This document shows positions 36,301 through 47,617 of a DNA stretch of 64,000 bases, piece after piece. Source of the stretch: Blattamonas nauphoetae (Eukaryota; Preaxostyla; Oxymonadida). Location of the stretch: positions 1 to 64,000 of the forward strand of contig JARBJD010000026.1 in NCBI GenBank assembly GCA_033064195.1, read 5' to 3'. A model generated the notes under the pieces. The model saw only the letters and a list, made by a program, of their open reading frames with translations, was not told the DNA's origin and ran no database searches. How positions within the stretch are numbered: the stretch's first letter is position 1; the number at the start of each line of letters is the position of its first letter. Position numbers and translations under genes: made by a program.

Positions 36301-37630
36301 CACAGCCACCGCTCCTTTCAGAGGCAGACAAAAATCGTCTGTCACCCAACAACCACTCCCGACCATCCTCTCCTCCATCCTTCTCTCTACCAGCCTCGAC
36401 ACAGTTCAGACACCCACTCAACAAAAGCACACTCGTCAATCGAATCCATTCCAAAACACCCAAATTCAAGCAGAGCCAGAAATCTCACCTTCTCGGATTC
36501 TGAAAGAACTTGATGGAAATATGATTTCAGACATCGCAAAAGAAGCAGCGAAGAGTGTCTGTCTCTGTTTGGAGGAGAGAAGAGCACACTCTCCACATGC
36601 TCTGACACCTGAAGCTTCATTCACGTTCAGTTTCAGTCGGAGGAACAGACACACAACACCACGACAGCTCGTCATCGCCCTCCACGAAATGGTCCTTCAA
36701 GATCATGAGATGTTCGTCCCAGCTACTATTCTCCTTCCTCTCGCTCCCTTTCTCACACGAAGTCTCACAATTGTCGTTCCTACCTCAACTGACAGAATGG
36801 AAAGTCGTTCTGAGCAGGACGAACAATCGCAGCTTGTGTCAGTGTTCGTTTCTCTCTTTCGTTCTCTCATCCACACGTCAACTCCATCAACACTCTCCAC
36901 CCCTCCTCTCTCCTTTCTTCTCTCCGTCCTCTCCATCGCTCTTGTCCGTCTGGAAAGCTTCCCAACACCACTCAACCTTTACACAATATTCGCTGAAATG
37001 TTCCAACACTTCGGGAATCGATCCAACCCACAAGTGAGACGTATTGCTCTCGCTCTGTTTGAGGAAGGGATGGAAGACAGAAACGAACTCGATCAAGGAA
37101 TGGCCTCGTTGGAATTTCTGAACAGATGGAAAGGAACAAACACCACCTTTCGAATCGATCGAACGTTTCCAATCGATCATCTCATTCGCATCCCTCGGCT
37201 TGATATTCTCAATCGTCCGATGCTTGGCGGGCTTGCTCACAACTTTCATCAACAACCGATCCAGCCTCATCCTCCTCCTTTTCGTTATCCTCCGATGACT
37301 GTGATGGGTGATGATGCGATTGATCGGTTTGCTGAAGATCTTCAGCCTCTCGGCGTCCCAATTCTGAACCATCCACATCGACCACCGAATCATCTTGTCG
37401 CTCCCCTCGATTCGAATCCAACTTGGACTCTTGCCCCTCCTCCTCATCAACGTCCGTCTGGACGAATCAATGATCCCAACATTGGGGGGTTCGGTGATGG
37501 AAACTTCATTCCATTTGAACAGTTCAACGCACGACCTCCTGAACAGACCGATGTGGACGAACAATCAACAACAACGAATCATGAGGAAGCGACTTCTGGG
37601 GATAAAACTGGAGAACACAGTTCGTCGTAG
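33331..37630 (+). CDS. Large armadillo/HEAT-like protein, six exons
   Basis: Gene model with closing phases: 33331-33463, 33551-33633, 33687-33717 (31 nt), 33747-34189, 34225-34354, 34401-37630; about 1349 residues. Introns 1-4 are GT-AG (87, 53, 29 and 35 nt). The fifth is GC-AG with donor GCATGC (46 nt); an alternative 16 nt GT-AG choice at 34385 gives the same phase. The protein is mostly helical (LVQLAHISEICPLVSLPSLS, MISDIAKEAAKSVCLCLEER), consistent with ARM/HEAT solenoids. It ends in a disordered Pro/His-rich tail with HPPPFRYPPM and an acidic Thr/Glu end. No membrane segment. Likely a soluble scaffold; precise role unknown. It is followed 277 bp later by a second gene of similar build. 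Confidence 0.8.
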
Positions 37631-37907
37631 CTTTTTCAGGACAGTTTGGATTGGAGTCTGTGTGCTTTCAGGGCTCCACTTCACAATATTCTCTCGCCTA
37701 GCATGCTTTGTTTTGAACCTGGGTCATTCAAGCAAGAGAATGAGCGTGTGATGTATTGAAAACTTCCTCAGTCTGAATCTGGGACTTTTCAATGGTTTTA
37801 AGATGATGCTGAGAAGAATAGTTCAATCCCAGTTGAAGATACTTGAAATCACCCATACTTTATTCATTCTCAGGTTATTCTCACCAAGTGGATTTCAAGA
37901 ACATTTG

Positions 37908-40130
37908 ATGCATTCAGAGCTATCTACACCGAACACTGACTGTCCTTCTGAGGAGATACCTTGTGAAACCTCGTGGAATATCGTTTGTCCTTTGTTTCTC
38001 CTTTTCTCTCTCTCTTCATCTCAGTCTAACGTCTCATTGCTTTTCGAAACACTGAACAGTAATGATGAAGATATCTTGATTACTACGCTTGGAGAGTTAC
38101 AGAAAGTGGCAGATGGTGTGTCACAGGTTTTTTCGTTTGAGCTGTGGCTTTCGTTTTCTTTTGGAATTGTCTTAGAAAGTAGTCCCACTGACTTATTTGG
38201 TGATTGGTGTCCATTTTTGTCTCCATTGTGTTCTCTAACCCTTTCATCTGGACTTCTGGTGTGTTGTTTTTCTGTTTTGATGTTTATGACGTTTCAGACC
38301 GAATTGATGGACCTTCTAGCGATTCTGTGTTTGTGGTTTTCTTGATTGTGATGATGGATGCCTTTCTTGCTTTCTTTCAGATTGGAAATCACCATCATTC
38401 GTTCGCTCCTCGCTTTCGTCTGAAATCCCTTCTTTCGTGATCACACAATTTGGAGATTGGTCGAACTGCCCTGCATTGGAATCAGTGTGTTTCATTCTTT
38501 CTCCATGGGTTTTTGTTTTCAGTGTTGTTCTTGTATGGAATCACTCTTCTTCGAACCAGCAATTGGAGACTCGCTCTTTCTCCAAAATAAGGACCTCATT
38601 GTTTCAACATTCGACAAAATTGGAGAATCGCCACTTTCATCTCCTGTTCTGAACACTTTAGCGAGTATTTCCCTCTTCCCTCATCCCCGAATCGCCTTTT
38701 CTTCGTTGCAAGCACTTTGCACAGTCATAAAGCGAGATCCATCTGCGTTCACTCTCCTTCCGTCACCCATCTTCCCATCATCTTCCCCATATTCACAATA
38801 TGCTGATCTCAGTTTCCTGGATGCGCTGATACAGAAACTCCGAACACTTTTCTCCACATTCCAGGCCAGCCTCCCGATCGATCGTCCACATTTCCAGGAT
38901 TATATCAAACCCACTACCGATGATTCTTCCTCACCCTCTTGTTTACTGGGATTCTGTACAAATTCCTGTGTAATCCTCTCGAGCCTCCACTCCGCGAATC
39001 CTTCAATCTTCGTATGATTTTGTTCTTTTTAAGTTTTCTTATCCATTCAGATTGAGCGAGAACTTATCAGAGATTTCATTCTCTTTGTGACAGGCAGCTT
39101 ACAAACTATACTGTCGAGCATTTCATCCATCGACGAATTCATCTCTTTTCCTGACTCCAACCATCATCTGACCTTTCCAGACACTCCACCGGCTTCTGGA
39201 GTTACCGAGAAGAGCCCCGACTCTCTCAGAATCCTTCGAGACGAGTGTGTCAACTTTGTGGATGCAGCATGGCTCTTCTTCGCCAAAAAGACAACTATCA
39301 AAGCGATTCCCCGAAAATCGTCCTTCACATCAACTATTCTAGATCCTCACCCTTTTTGTGAGAATGTGATTCGATCCCTCAAGCTCAACAATCCAAACAC
39401 GGGACACAACATCATCAAAACCATTAACCGCATCTTGTCTCGAATTCCGCAGATGAAAGAATCATTCATTTCAGCCAATCTTGTTGAGAGGATGTTTAAA
39501 ACTTTTGATTTTGCATCTCTTCCTCTTTCTGAGTCTCAATTCCATTGGGACATCACACGATTCGTCGGTCTGATGATTCAGCCAATCATGAAAGACAAAG
39601 AGACATATCCCACACAATGTGCAATCTTCCGCGTTTCTGTGTTCGAACCAGTCAGACAACACGTCGGCTTTGTTCTCCACAACTGGAAGACATTAACGTT
39701 TGGTACTGCTGACACGACTCAACAGGAGAGTTGTGTCTGTCTGATTGTTGGGATTGCCAAAGACATGGAACTGGAATCCGACGAACTTGACTCGGGTTTT
39801 GTGAATGAACTCGTGAGATGGGAAGTGGGCCAGATGGTCGAGATTGAGAACGAGACGAACATCAATCGTGTGATCCAGCGAATCGGAAACATGATTTGGA
39901 TGTGGAAACAAAGGGAGAAAGAGCGACTGAAGAGACGAGACGTGCTTTTGAGAGAAGAAGGGTGGGACGATGTGTTCGAACTGCGAGTGGTGGGGATCGA
40001 GTTGGACACCGAGCAGTACCGACAACTGCGTGCGAGACAGTTCCGAATCGAGACGAGAACTCTTCAACAGACGAACCAGACAGCGGTGATTCTCCGAAGA
40101 ATGTCTTCGTTCAACTCGGACAGACGCTAA
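37908..40130 (+). CDS. Armadillo/HEAT-like protein, six exons
   Basis: Exons 37908-37982, 38025-38126, 38298-38328 (31 nt), 38381-38484, 38523-39011, 39051-40130, all GT-AG with closing phases; 626 residues. The start MHSELSTPNTDCPSEE was chosen because it reads in phase into SNVSLLFETLNSNDEDILIT, a typical helical repeat. Further repeats include SPVLNTLASISLFPHPRIAF and DPHPFCENVIRSLKLNNPNT. A charged helix (MWKQREKERLKRRDVLLREE) and GWDDVFELR near the end resemble the EGFEDTLEQ ends of the smaller armadillo genes at 25.9-29 kb, so these may be one broad family. Soluble, function unknown. Confidence 0.78.
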
Positions 40131-40288
40131 TCAGACAGAATCAGCTGTTGTCTGAACACGAATCACTTCTGCAGGCTCCAACCCAATTTTAGGCTTTTTG
40201 GTTTAATTCTGGTTTCGTTCTAAGTATTTGCAAGATTCACATTTTTCAGTTAACTTGGGAAAACAAGTTTCTTTGCAAAAACATGCCC

Positions 40289-40669
40289 ATCAGTTGGTTT
40301 CGATGGGTCGGCAAATTAAAATGAACACGAAGAAAGGGGAGATCATCCTTCCACCAAGTATTTTATCCACAGTATGCTCAATTTCCTTCTCAGATTACTC
40401 GTATTATCCCAACTTCATCAGAAAAGCATAGCAATTAGTGAAGTGACACTTTGGAGAAGAGAATTCTGATCCTCCATATTCTGTCAGTTTTCAGTTTCCG
40501 GGAAAGGTGAATCACTTAACTTGTTGCTATGCTTTTCTGATGAAGTTGGGATAATATGAGTAATCTGAGAAGGAAAAAGAGCATACTGTGGATAAAATAC
40601 TTGGTGGAATGATGATCTCCCCTTTCTTCGTGTTCATTTTAATTTGCCGACCCATCGAAACCAACTGAT
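40289..40669. repeat. 146 bp inverted repeat carrying a conserved peptide end
   Basis: Arms 40289-40434 and 40524-40669, with an 89 bp spacer. Both arms encode, in opposite directions, the same C-terminal peptide (QLVSMGRQIKMNTKKGEII, PPSILSTVC, SFSDYSYYPNFIRKA-stop). The few differences between arms include synonymous changes. The peptide family is not recognised. The right arm ends just before receptor A. No target duplication or transposon-like termini were seen, so this looks like an inverted duplication of a gene end. Confidence 0.75.
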
Positions 40670-40726
40670 TGGTTGAAACCACAAAAAAGATTGGGCTGCC
40701 GGAATTTGTTGAATCGGAGCGAGTCA

Positions 40727-42887
40727 ATGAACAGTTTTCTCGCTCTTGTAACCATCTACTTGTCCACCCAATCTCCCCATTCAAATTCCCCACACTCTCT
40801 TCTGTCACTTCTAAGCACAGAAAATGAAACCAGAGCAGAAGCTCATTACCACAACCCGAAACTCTTGAGACTCGTCAACGAAGTGGTGATCTCCTCCAGC
40901 ATCGAGATCCGATCGGAAGATCTGACTCTGAATGGGAACAATTCGAGATTGCTGTTTCAACAAAATATGCAACCAAGTTCAACCTCGTCCTCATGGTCCC
41001 CGAATGAAGCATCACTAAAGACCGAACAGAAATCGACACCGAAAGTGTGGAATGATGGACACTCTGTTGCGATGTTCATGTTTGAGGTTCTTAATAGCAC
41101 ATTTTCGATGAGTGGAGTTCACACCGTTATGAACTCTGAACGAAATGGAATCTGTTGTGTCTGGCTCGATTGTCCATTTTTCATCCAGCACTATCACATC
41201 AACTGGCCATTCATCTCCTTTCATGGTCAGAACATCGAACCACGAGGGAATGGATTTGGGATCAACGATCATCCTGTCTGGTGTGACTTCTCTCTCAAAA
41301 TCGGACCATCTCGCCCCATTTGTTGGTATCTGTGGTCCACAAGCATCTCTGACCTCCGCTCACGCTATCAATTCTGCTGACTCAGTTGCCAAAACCGAAT
41401 CCATCTCTGTCGTTGGAACTGCTCTCTCGCTCGAATCGAAGCATCTGATTGGAGGAACTGGCCCTCTCTTCTCGTTTGGCCTGACTGAGCACACCTCCTC
41501 TTTGTCTGCCTATGACTGTGTCCTTCAAATGGAAACGAGTGTCTCAACGAGTGGTTGGTAGTTGTGTGGTATCGAGCACGAACCACGACAGCGGGACAGG
41601 AATGATGTCGCCGAACATCGGAGGGAACCTGATTTGTCTGAACACCTCGTTCTCATCATGCATCCGCGAGCGAAACAAAGACTTGAACTTCTCGTTCGAA
41701 AACCGAACCCAAACACACATTGGTCGTCTCGATAGTGTGTCATCAGATGTCACTTCCGTCTCGTTCACCCTCAGCACATTCAAAACCATGCCACTCCATG
41801 TTGATGGTTGGAGCGGAGCAGCGATCAACCTTCATTATTCCAAGTCATCGCTCACCGTTCGGACATGCTTCTTTCACAGATGCGGCTGCTCTGCGTTTTT
41901 TTACAATGGAGGAGCAATCAATTGCTATTACGGATTCAATGATGATCGACCAGTATCTATCTCAAACTCGTCATTCTGTGAGTGTGCCACTCTCCGCGAT
42001 ATGAACACCTCCAACTGTGGAGGGAGTCTCTTTGTGTGCAATGCGTTCTCAACGGTGATCGACCGCTGCTTCTTCGAACAGTCAAGGGCTGAGTACGACG
42101 GGGCAGCGTCTCTTCACTCGAATCTCATCACAGTCTCAAACACTGCCTTCGTGGAATGTTCAGCGACTCATCGAGCTGGTGCTGTTCTCATTGAAAATGT
42201 CGCCACTCTGTGTCTCTCGTTCTTGCAGTTCAGAGGATGCACCTGTGAGAATGATCCGAACGGAAAGGACCTCTTCTTCTACTTCAATACTTCGTCCCAA
42301 ATCACCTCTGAGATGATCACATTCTGTGACTCGACGTCAGGTGATAAAAACATCTTTTTCAGTCTGGATTACCAATCTGACAGTCTTCTCATCCCCCAGA
42401 TTTCACCAACACATACAGTCAAGTCTGTTGATGTTTCGTTCGATGGAGACGAAGCAACAGTGACCGTCGAGACTAAAGAAGCGATCAAGGGAACGATGAA
42501 TGTCCTGCTGAATGGATCGAATGTCCCTCGACTCGTCCATGCCGTGTTCGGAGATCCGTCGAAAGAGTCGACAGTCGGAACAGCAGTCGTTTCGACCGGA
42601 GAGAATGGGATCCTTCCGAGTGCAGAATACACTCTCCGCAAATCAACACTGGCTCCATTCCCACCGCCCACAGTTCACACAGCTGACGCCACACTGAAAG
42701 ATTGGAGCACAACAGAGATTGTGTTGAGGGGAGTGAGTTTGGAGGAAGGGAGTTATTGGATGCTGGTTGGGAAGGATGGGAAGGATTGGAACGTCACACT
42801 AACTCGCTCCGACTGGACAACTCTGACAGGAGCGGCACCACTGTCTTCGTCGAATGGGGAAGTCATTCTGGAATGGTCAACAGAGTA
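40727..42887 (+). pseudogene. Receptor A, signal peptide, beta-helix ectodomain and Ig-like repeats
   Basis: Begins MNSFLALVTIYLSTQ, a plausible signal peptide. Next come beta-helix turns (FFYNGGAINCYYGFNDD, SNCGGSLFVCNAFSTVIDRC, YDGAASLHSNLITVSNTAFV, HRAGAVLIENVATLCLSFLQ) and then an Ig-like repeat (VDVSFDGDEATVTVETKEAI). A second Ig-like repeat is cut at STE by the insert at 42888. Its frame continues on the far side as TAC-GAA-GTT (YEVRRV). Two frame breaks occur near 41140 and 41555, between well-conserved segments and without intron signals. Paralogous to receptor B. Role inferred: surface sensing or adhesion. Confidence 0.72.
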
Positions 42888-42975
42888 GGATGTCGTGCCT
42901 CCATCCGACAACCAACCAAGGCCACCAACAATTGAGACCGGTGACGTGGGGGAAAACAATGGGTGGCCATCGATC
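42888..42975 (+). repeat. DIRS-like left terminal repeat (type 2)
   Basis: 88 bp, the counterpart of 21888-21983: left outer end, ACCAACCAAGGCCACC unit, and terminal repeat ending in CATCGATC. Confidence 0.75.
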
Positions 42976-45900
42976 AAACTTTCAAACAAAATATTAGACC
43001 TCCTCGTCTATTATGCCATTGCCATTTCTTTTTGATAAGAGATGTTTTTCCCGCAGAGCATACAACAATCACAATAACCTCACTTCATTTCATTTGCCAA
43101 CGATAAAGTCCTCTGAGGAACTAACAAATTAACAATCATCTCTCAATCGACGAGTAATCACTCAAGACAGTGAAAGCATGTGGAGCGAGTTGTCAGTATC
43201 GCTACACGATATCACACAACTTCCAAAACGACGGAAAAAGTTTACAGGTAGCGCCGACAATATCAAAGGATTCTGATTTGCATTTAAGGCAATGGCTGAC
43301 GAGGAGGAGACATACACCATCAAGCATCCAATATGATAGCATTGAGCAGGTTTAGAGGCGGGTTACCTCTCAAACAACCTCATCTCACCATTCAACAAGT
43401 TGCTCCATATCATCCTCGCTGAACAATTAAGTTACGAAACTCAGACTATTCCCAGAGGAATACAATAGCCATCTCCTGCACAATCCCGATAGCAGAATGA
43501 AGATCGCAATGCATCACTTCACCACTCCCAAGTTCACTCGTCACTGGACATAACAGAGGGACAGGTGGTCACAACAGTTGTTTCAAGTGCTCAAGAATGT
43601 GCAAGATCAGTGATTCATCTCATATTCCCGGCATATGAAGGAGTGACATATCCGATCCCGAACTAAAAATATCGAGCCAACCATACCGCCTGATGCCGCC
43701 AGACAAGGTCCTAACTTTGTCCAGGCAATCGAACAAATTGTATTTCTCCACCTCCAACTTAATACTGGAATATTATTGGGAGGACATAGCTCCTCCCTCC
43801 ACTCTCACACCTTCCCACTTTCAACCGATGGACGATACTGTAGCGGACACGTTCAGCGGCACTCCAGACAGTGCTACTATCGTGAACCCTTGTGCGGACA
43901 TCACTCAAGATTGCATCACTACTCTACGCACATGCGGAATGGATCAACACAGAAAGGCCACTTTCCTCAGGTGGTGGACATGGAACAGATGCTAAATGTT
44001 GCCAAAAATGATTGTAGACGATCGGGTGATCGTGCCAATCCCGTAAAAAATCATCCCATTGACATTGAGCTGGATCAGGAACAAATCCTCATGGACATGC
44101 TGACGGATCTGGAAACAGCCGAGGAAGATGGGCTCGAGATGCGCCCGCTGCTGACCATGTTCCAACTAATTTCATCTGGCACTCCGTACCTTGATTTATT
44201 AGAATGCACGCGTTTTGGATCCCACTAACAAATCTACACCACGCCAACTCGGAGGTGGGGTTCTCCCCCCTTTTTTGGTGTCCATCTCAGAATTAGTTAA
44301 AGGAGGAATGTCATCCAACTTGGAACATGGGAATGCACATCGACATGTGAAAATTTTGGGCAGCTATTCTCAGTCGTCGTCAACAAATCCCACACCCTGG
44401 TTATCGATCTGAGAATACATGCAATTCAGTCCAGAATGAATCACTCCAATCTCCAATAGCTTCAGCGTTTATTGAGTGCCTTCCGAGCTCCCAGAACCTT
44501 CAAGCAAAAATTACATCGTCACACCTATCAAACGTTCAAAATAAAACGCTGATGATTGTCTGGCGCCACTCAACTTCACTTCGACGGTCTCCCCCGAAGT
44601 TCCGCACCAAGTTGTCGGCACTCCACCATTTCATCTCAAATTCTCTGTAAACTGTGAACACACTGCCAATTTGAAAAAGGAAAGACCAATCTCCAATTAA
44701 ACCACCAGACAGATCGATTGGGTTTGTCAAGGCTCCATAGGAGCCGAAACAGGAACAACGTGGTCAAACGAAACAAGTAGCGATCCGAATCCCACACGTC
44801 CACCGCGAAAACGAGAAATTGAGAAAGAGAACAATATACAGTCGCACCAGAGCCACCTAAGATGGATTGATTCGAAGAGCCAGCAATACTGAAAGTCAAA
44901 ACGACAACACAAAAATCGGCTCCACCACCAGCTCAAAAGCCGGTTGAACAGCTCCCAAATCCACCAAAGAACCACCAACATTAAAACAAAGAGGCTGTAA
45001 AGACAGTGGGACAAGCGGCGATGGAACAGATTATCGAGAAGTTAGTGGAGCTGAAGGTGGAGACGAAAGAGGAAGCGAAGACGGAAGAACCAATTCCAGC
45101 GCCAGTTGAACGAAAGCAAGAAACGAAGCAAGTTCAGAAAGGAATGGCGAAAGCCGAAACCGATCCTTACGCCGAAACAAGAATTAGTGAAGGTAACAAG
45201 CGAACCAGCAGCCGCAGCGAGACAAAAGGAGACAGAGTTTGGTTTAGAAGGGTCAAAGAAGGCAAGAAAGTTGAAGAAAAAGCCGAAGGAGGAAGAGAAT
45301 GGAACAGAAGGAGCGATGTTGAGGGAGGAAGCGGAAATCAGGGTGACACAACCACCAAAGACCATTCCAACAGAAGTGTCAGCACCAGCACATGAGGTCC
45401 AGAAAGGAGAAGAAGGAGGAGAATAAGGCCGTGGGTCTCATCCATCTCATTAACACGCCCATGCCCATCCGAACCTGTTGGCTCAGATACCATCGTGGAA
45501 TCTCTGAAGAATCGGAAGAATACCTGTCCCAACTCACTTCACGGATTCACTACACAGTGTCCAATCTGCGAGACCAGGAAAGAAGCAGAATCGGGTTGTC
45601 ATGAGGGACACTCGGTCAACTCGTTCGTCTCTCTGCAGAGGCATCTTTCCTTTCTTGCGCCCATACCGGTTCTTTCAAAGCTGACACACCCGAGTCCAAT
45701 CGAATCTCATGTCTCAAAAACCATCAGTACAAAAAGAAAGAACCACATAAGTCTGTCGTCATCATCAAACTTTCTGGAAAGAACTGAACAGTCGGAAGAA
45801 TACATGTCCAAACTCACTTCACGGATTCATGAAACAGTGTCCACCTGTGAGACCAGGAAAGATAGAGCCCAGACACTCAACTTCCATCATGTCACAAAAA

Positions 45901-47145
45901 CAGAAGGTTTCTCGATCAATCCCATCACGACAGTCGGTCCTCCGTGACAGCTTCACATCAAAAGGGCGATGTAAGTCTCAGCGAAGAGACACGGACAGGT
46001 CTCTGGACACAATCGGAAAGTCAATACAGGTCGAAGTCGTGATCAGTCTCAATCGGACAGGGTCATTTCGCCACACAATTCTGATGCAAATCCACACGAG
46101 AACTCTAACCGACAGCACTCCCGAACGGAATATCTGTCTCGTTCACGACACAACTTTCACTCGCCACATCAGAAGTCTCGAGGATCGTCCTCACAAGAGT
46201 ATACGACGATGAGATGGGGAAGTGGGAATCAAGGCAGCTCTCTCCACTCGAGCCAACTCGGATCTTTCCAAAGAAATGTGGACCCAATGATTAACCTTGA
46301 CAATACCTCACAATCACTAACCAACTCCAGCGAGTCAGTGTCGACCTTGTTTTGATTCACTCGGTAGCCACTTCACTTCATGATACCAATGGAGAGCAAA
46401 AATCCGCCCAGACCGGCAGAAAGGTCGCTTGGGTCATCAGAATCCCTCTTTGTTGCTAGCAGGAACAGCAATGTGATCCATGATAATGTCTTTTCTCGCT
46501 CTTCCGGCCGAATAACCCTAGTCTCGAAACGCCATCTTACGAGTCACTCACTCCAGTCAACAGTTCTCAAGCAAAAACTAACAAGACGAGTGAAGCCACC
46601 ATCTTGTGGCAATGGAGCATTGGTAGGAACAACATCATCCTCTTTCAAAGAGAGAGTTTTCTCACATCATTCATGCGAGGAAGTGACACTTTTTCCACCC
46701 GACACACACGCAGCGGTCTCCATGATCATCAATAGCTCAATATTGATCCCTCCCTGACTATAATATCCGCTAGCCCAACCGTCAGTGAGAGCCGTTACGC
46801 ACCATAGACAGTCTCACATTTCACCTGTTGTGGCAAGTCTCAAGACAGAGGGGAATTCTGGCCATCAAGGAGACTGTGAACATCTGACGAATGGTGTTTC
46901 TTGATGCCACATCGACAAATAAGTTGGGCAACTCACATAGTTGACTGAATGGAGAGCTGTCTCTTCCTCCCTTCACATCGGACAGACTCTTCTCAAGCAA
47001 GCTGGCTGTTGGTGACAGCCCGAGCGGGATCACGGCCAGATTTAAGTGAAATCGTAAGATGACAAGACACTTACAAAGATATGTTACTCTTGTTTCTCTT
47101 CACTCTTTTGAGCTTCTCTTTATCTGATCCTTTCAACACTCAATT

Positions 47146-47617
47146 GTTGGTGGCCTTGGTTGGTTGTCGGATGGAGGCACGACATCCTTTTACACCAACC
47201 AAGGCCCACTCAACCTCAAGCCCTGTCACACAACAGTGCAGCGTGCTTGAGGCAGCCAGCTCTTCCCCGGCGGAATTGAGCTCACGCAGTCGAGGCGTGA
47301 TTTATAGTTAAACCCTTCGGTTGTTTCATTTCGCTTTGTCTTTTTAGGCCTCTCAGTTTCCTCCAGTTTTCTCTCCCCCGTTGGGGGCTCTTTCTGGAGA
47401 TAATGGGTTTCAAACCCTTCTGTTTTTGTCCACCAACCTCGCCCCCACGTGGGTAGAAGTTACACTGTGTCCTAACCAGTCCTCTGTAACGATGTTTTTC
47501 TTTTCTGGGACAGACAAAATGATTAGCTCTTTTGTTTGTTGGCCTGATCGATGGCCACCCATTGTTTTCCCCCACGTCACCGGTCTCAATTGTTGGTGGG
47601 CCTTGGTTGGTGTAAAA
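47146..47617 (+). repeat. DIRS-like right-end block (type 2)
   Basis: 472 bp with the same order of parts as 3123-3544: GTTGGTGGCCTTGG unit, complement of both ends joined (GACATCC-TTTTACACC), inverted unit, the CCCCCGTTGGGGG hairpin inside CTCCAG/CTGGAG, CCCCACGTGGG, terminal repeat, and outer end. Primary sequence differs from type 1 while the hairpins are kept. Confidence 0.75.

Larger units (their letters stand above)
42888..47617 (+). mobile_element. DIRS-like element inserted in receptor A (type 2)
   Basis: 4730 bp. The left end begins GGATGTCGTGCCTCCATCC and carries the terminal repeat to 42975. The right end has the joined-end block (47146 on), a hairpin region with CCCCCGTTGGGGG, the matching terminal repeat, and TTGGTGTAAAA. 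The internal block joins TGTAAAA to GGATG and so predicts both ends. No target duplication. The terminal repeats are almost identical, so the insertion is probably recent. The interior has a Lys/Glu-rich frame (45006-45426) and a Cys/His-rich segment (about 45510-45610) that could be Gag-like, but no reverse transcriptase or recombinase was recognised; it looks broken or non-autonomous. Confidence 0.62.

Noticed and set aside
21888-42975. The 88-96 bp left-end repeats as solo LTRs or independent small insertions
   Set aside because: A shared motif continues inward from both at the same distance, and each pairs with a right-end block 4.7-4.9 kb away in a way that preserves the host frame, so they are element ends.
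45006-45640. Lys/Glu-rich frame followed by a Cys/His-rich segment (CPICETRK…) as a host gene
   Set aside because: It lies inside the type 2 element, frames are short and overlapping, and a degraded Gag-like region is the simpler reading; not called as a gene.
3123-47617. Hammerhead-type ribozyme in the repeat blocks (TTGATGAG resembles CUGAUGAG)
   Set aside because: No matching GAAA half and no cleavage-site stem arrangement could be found around it.
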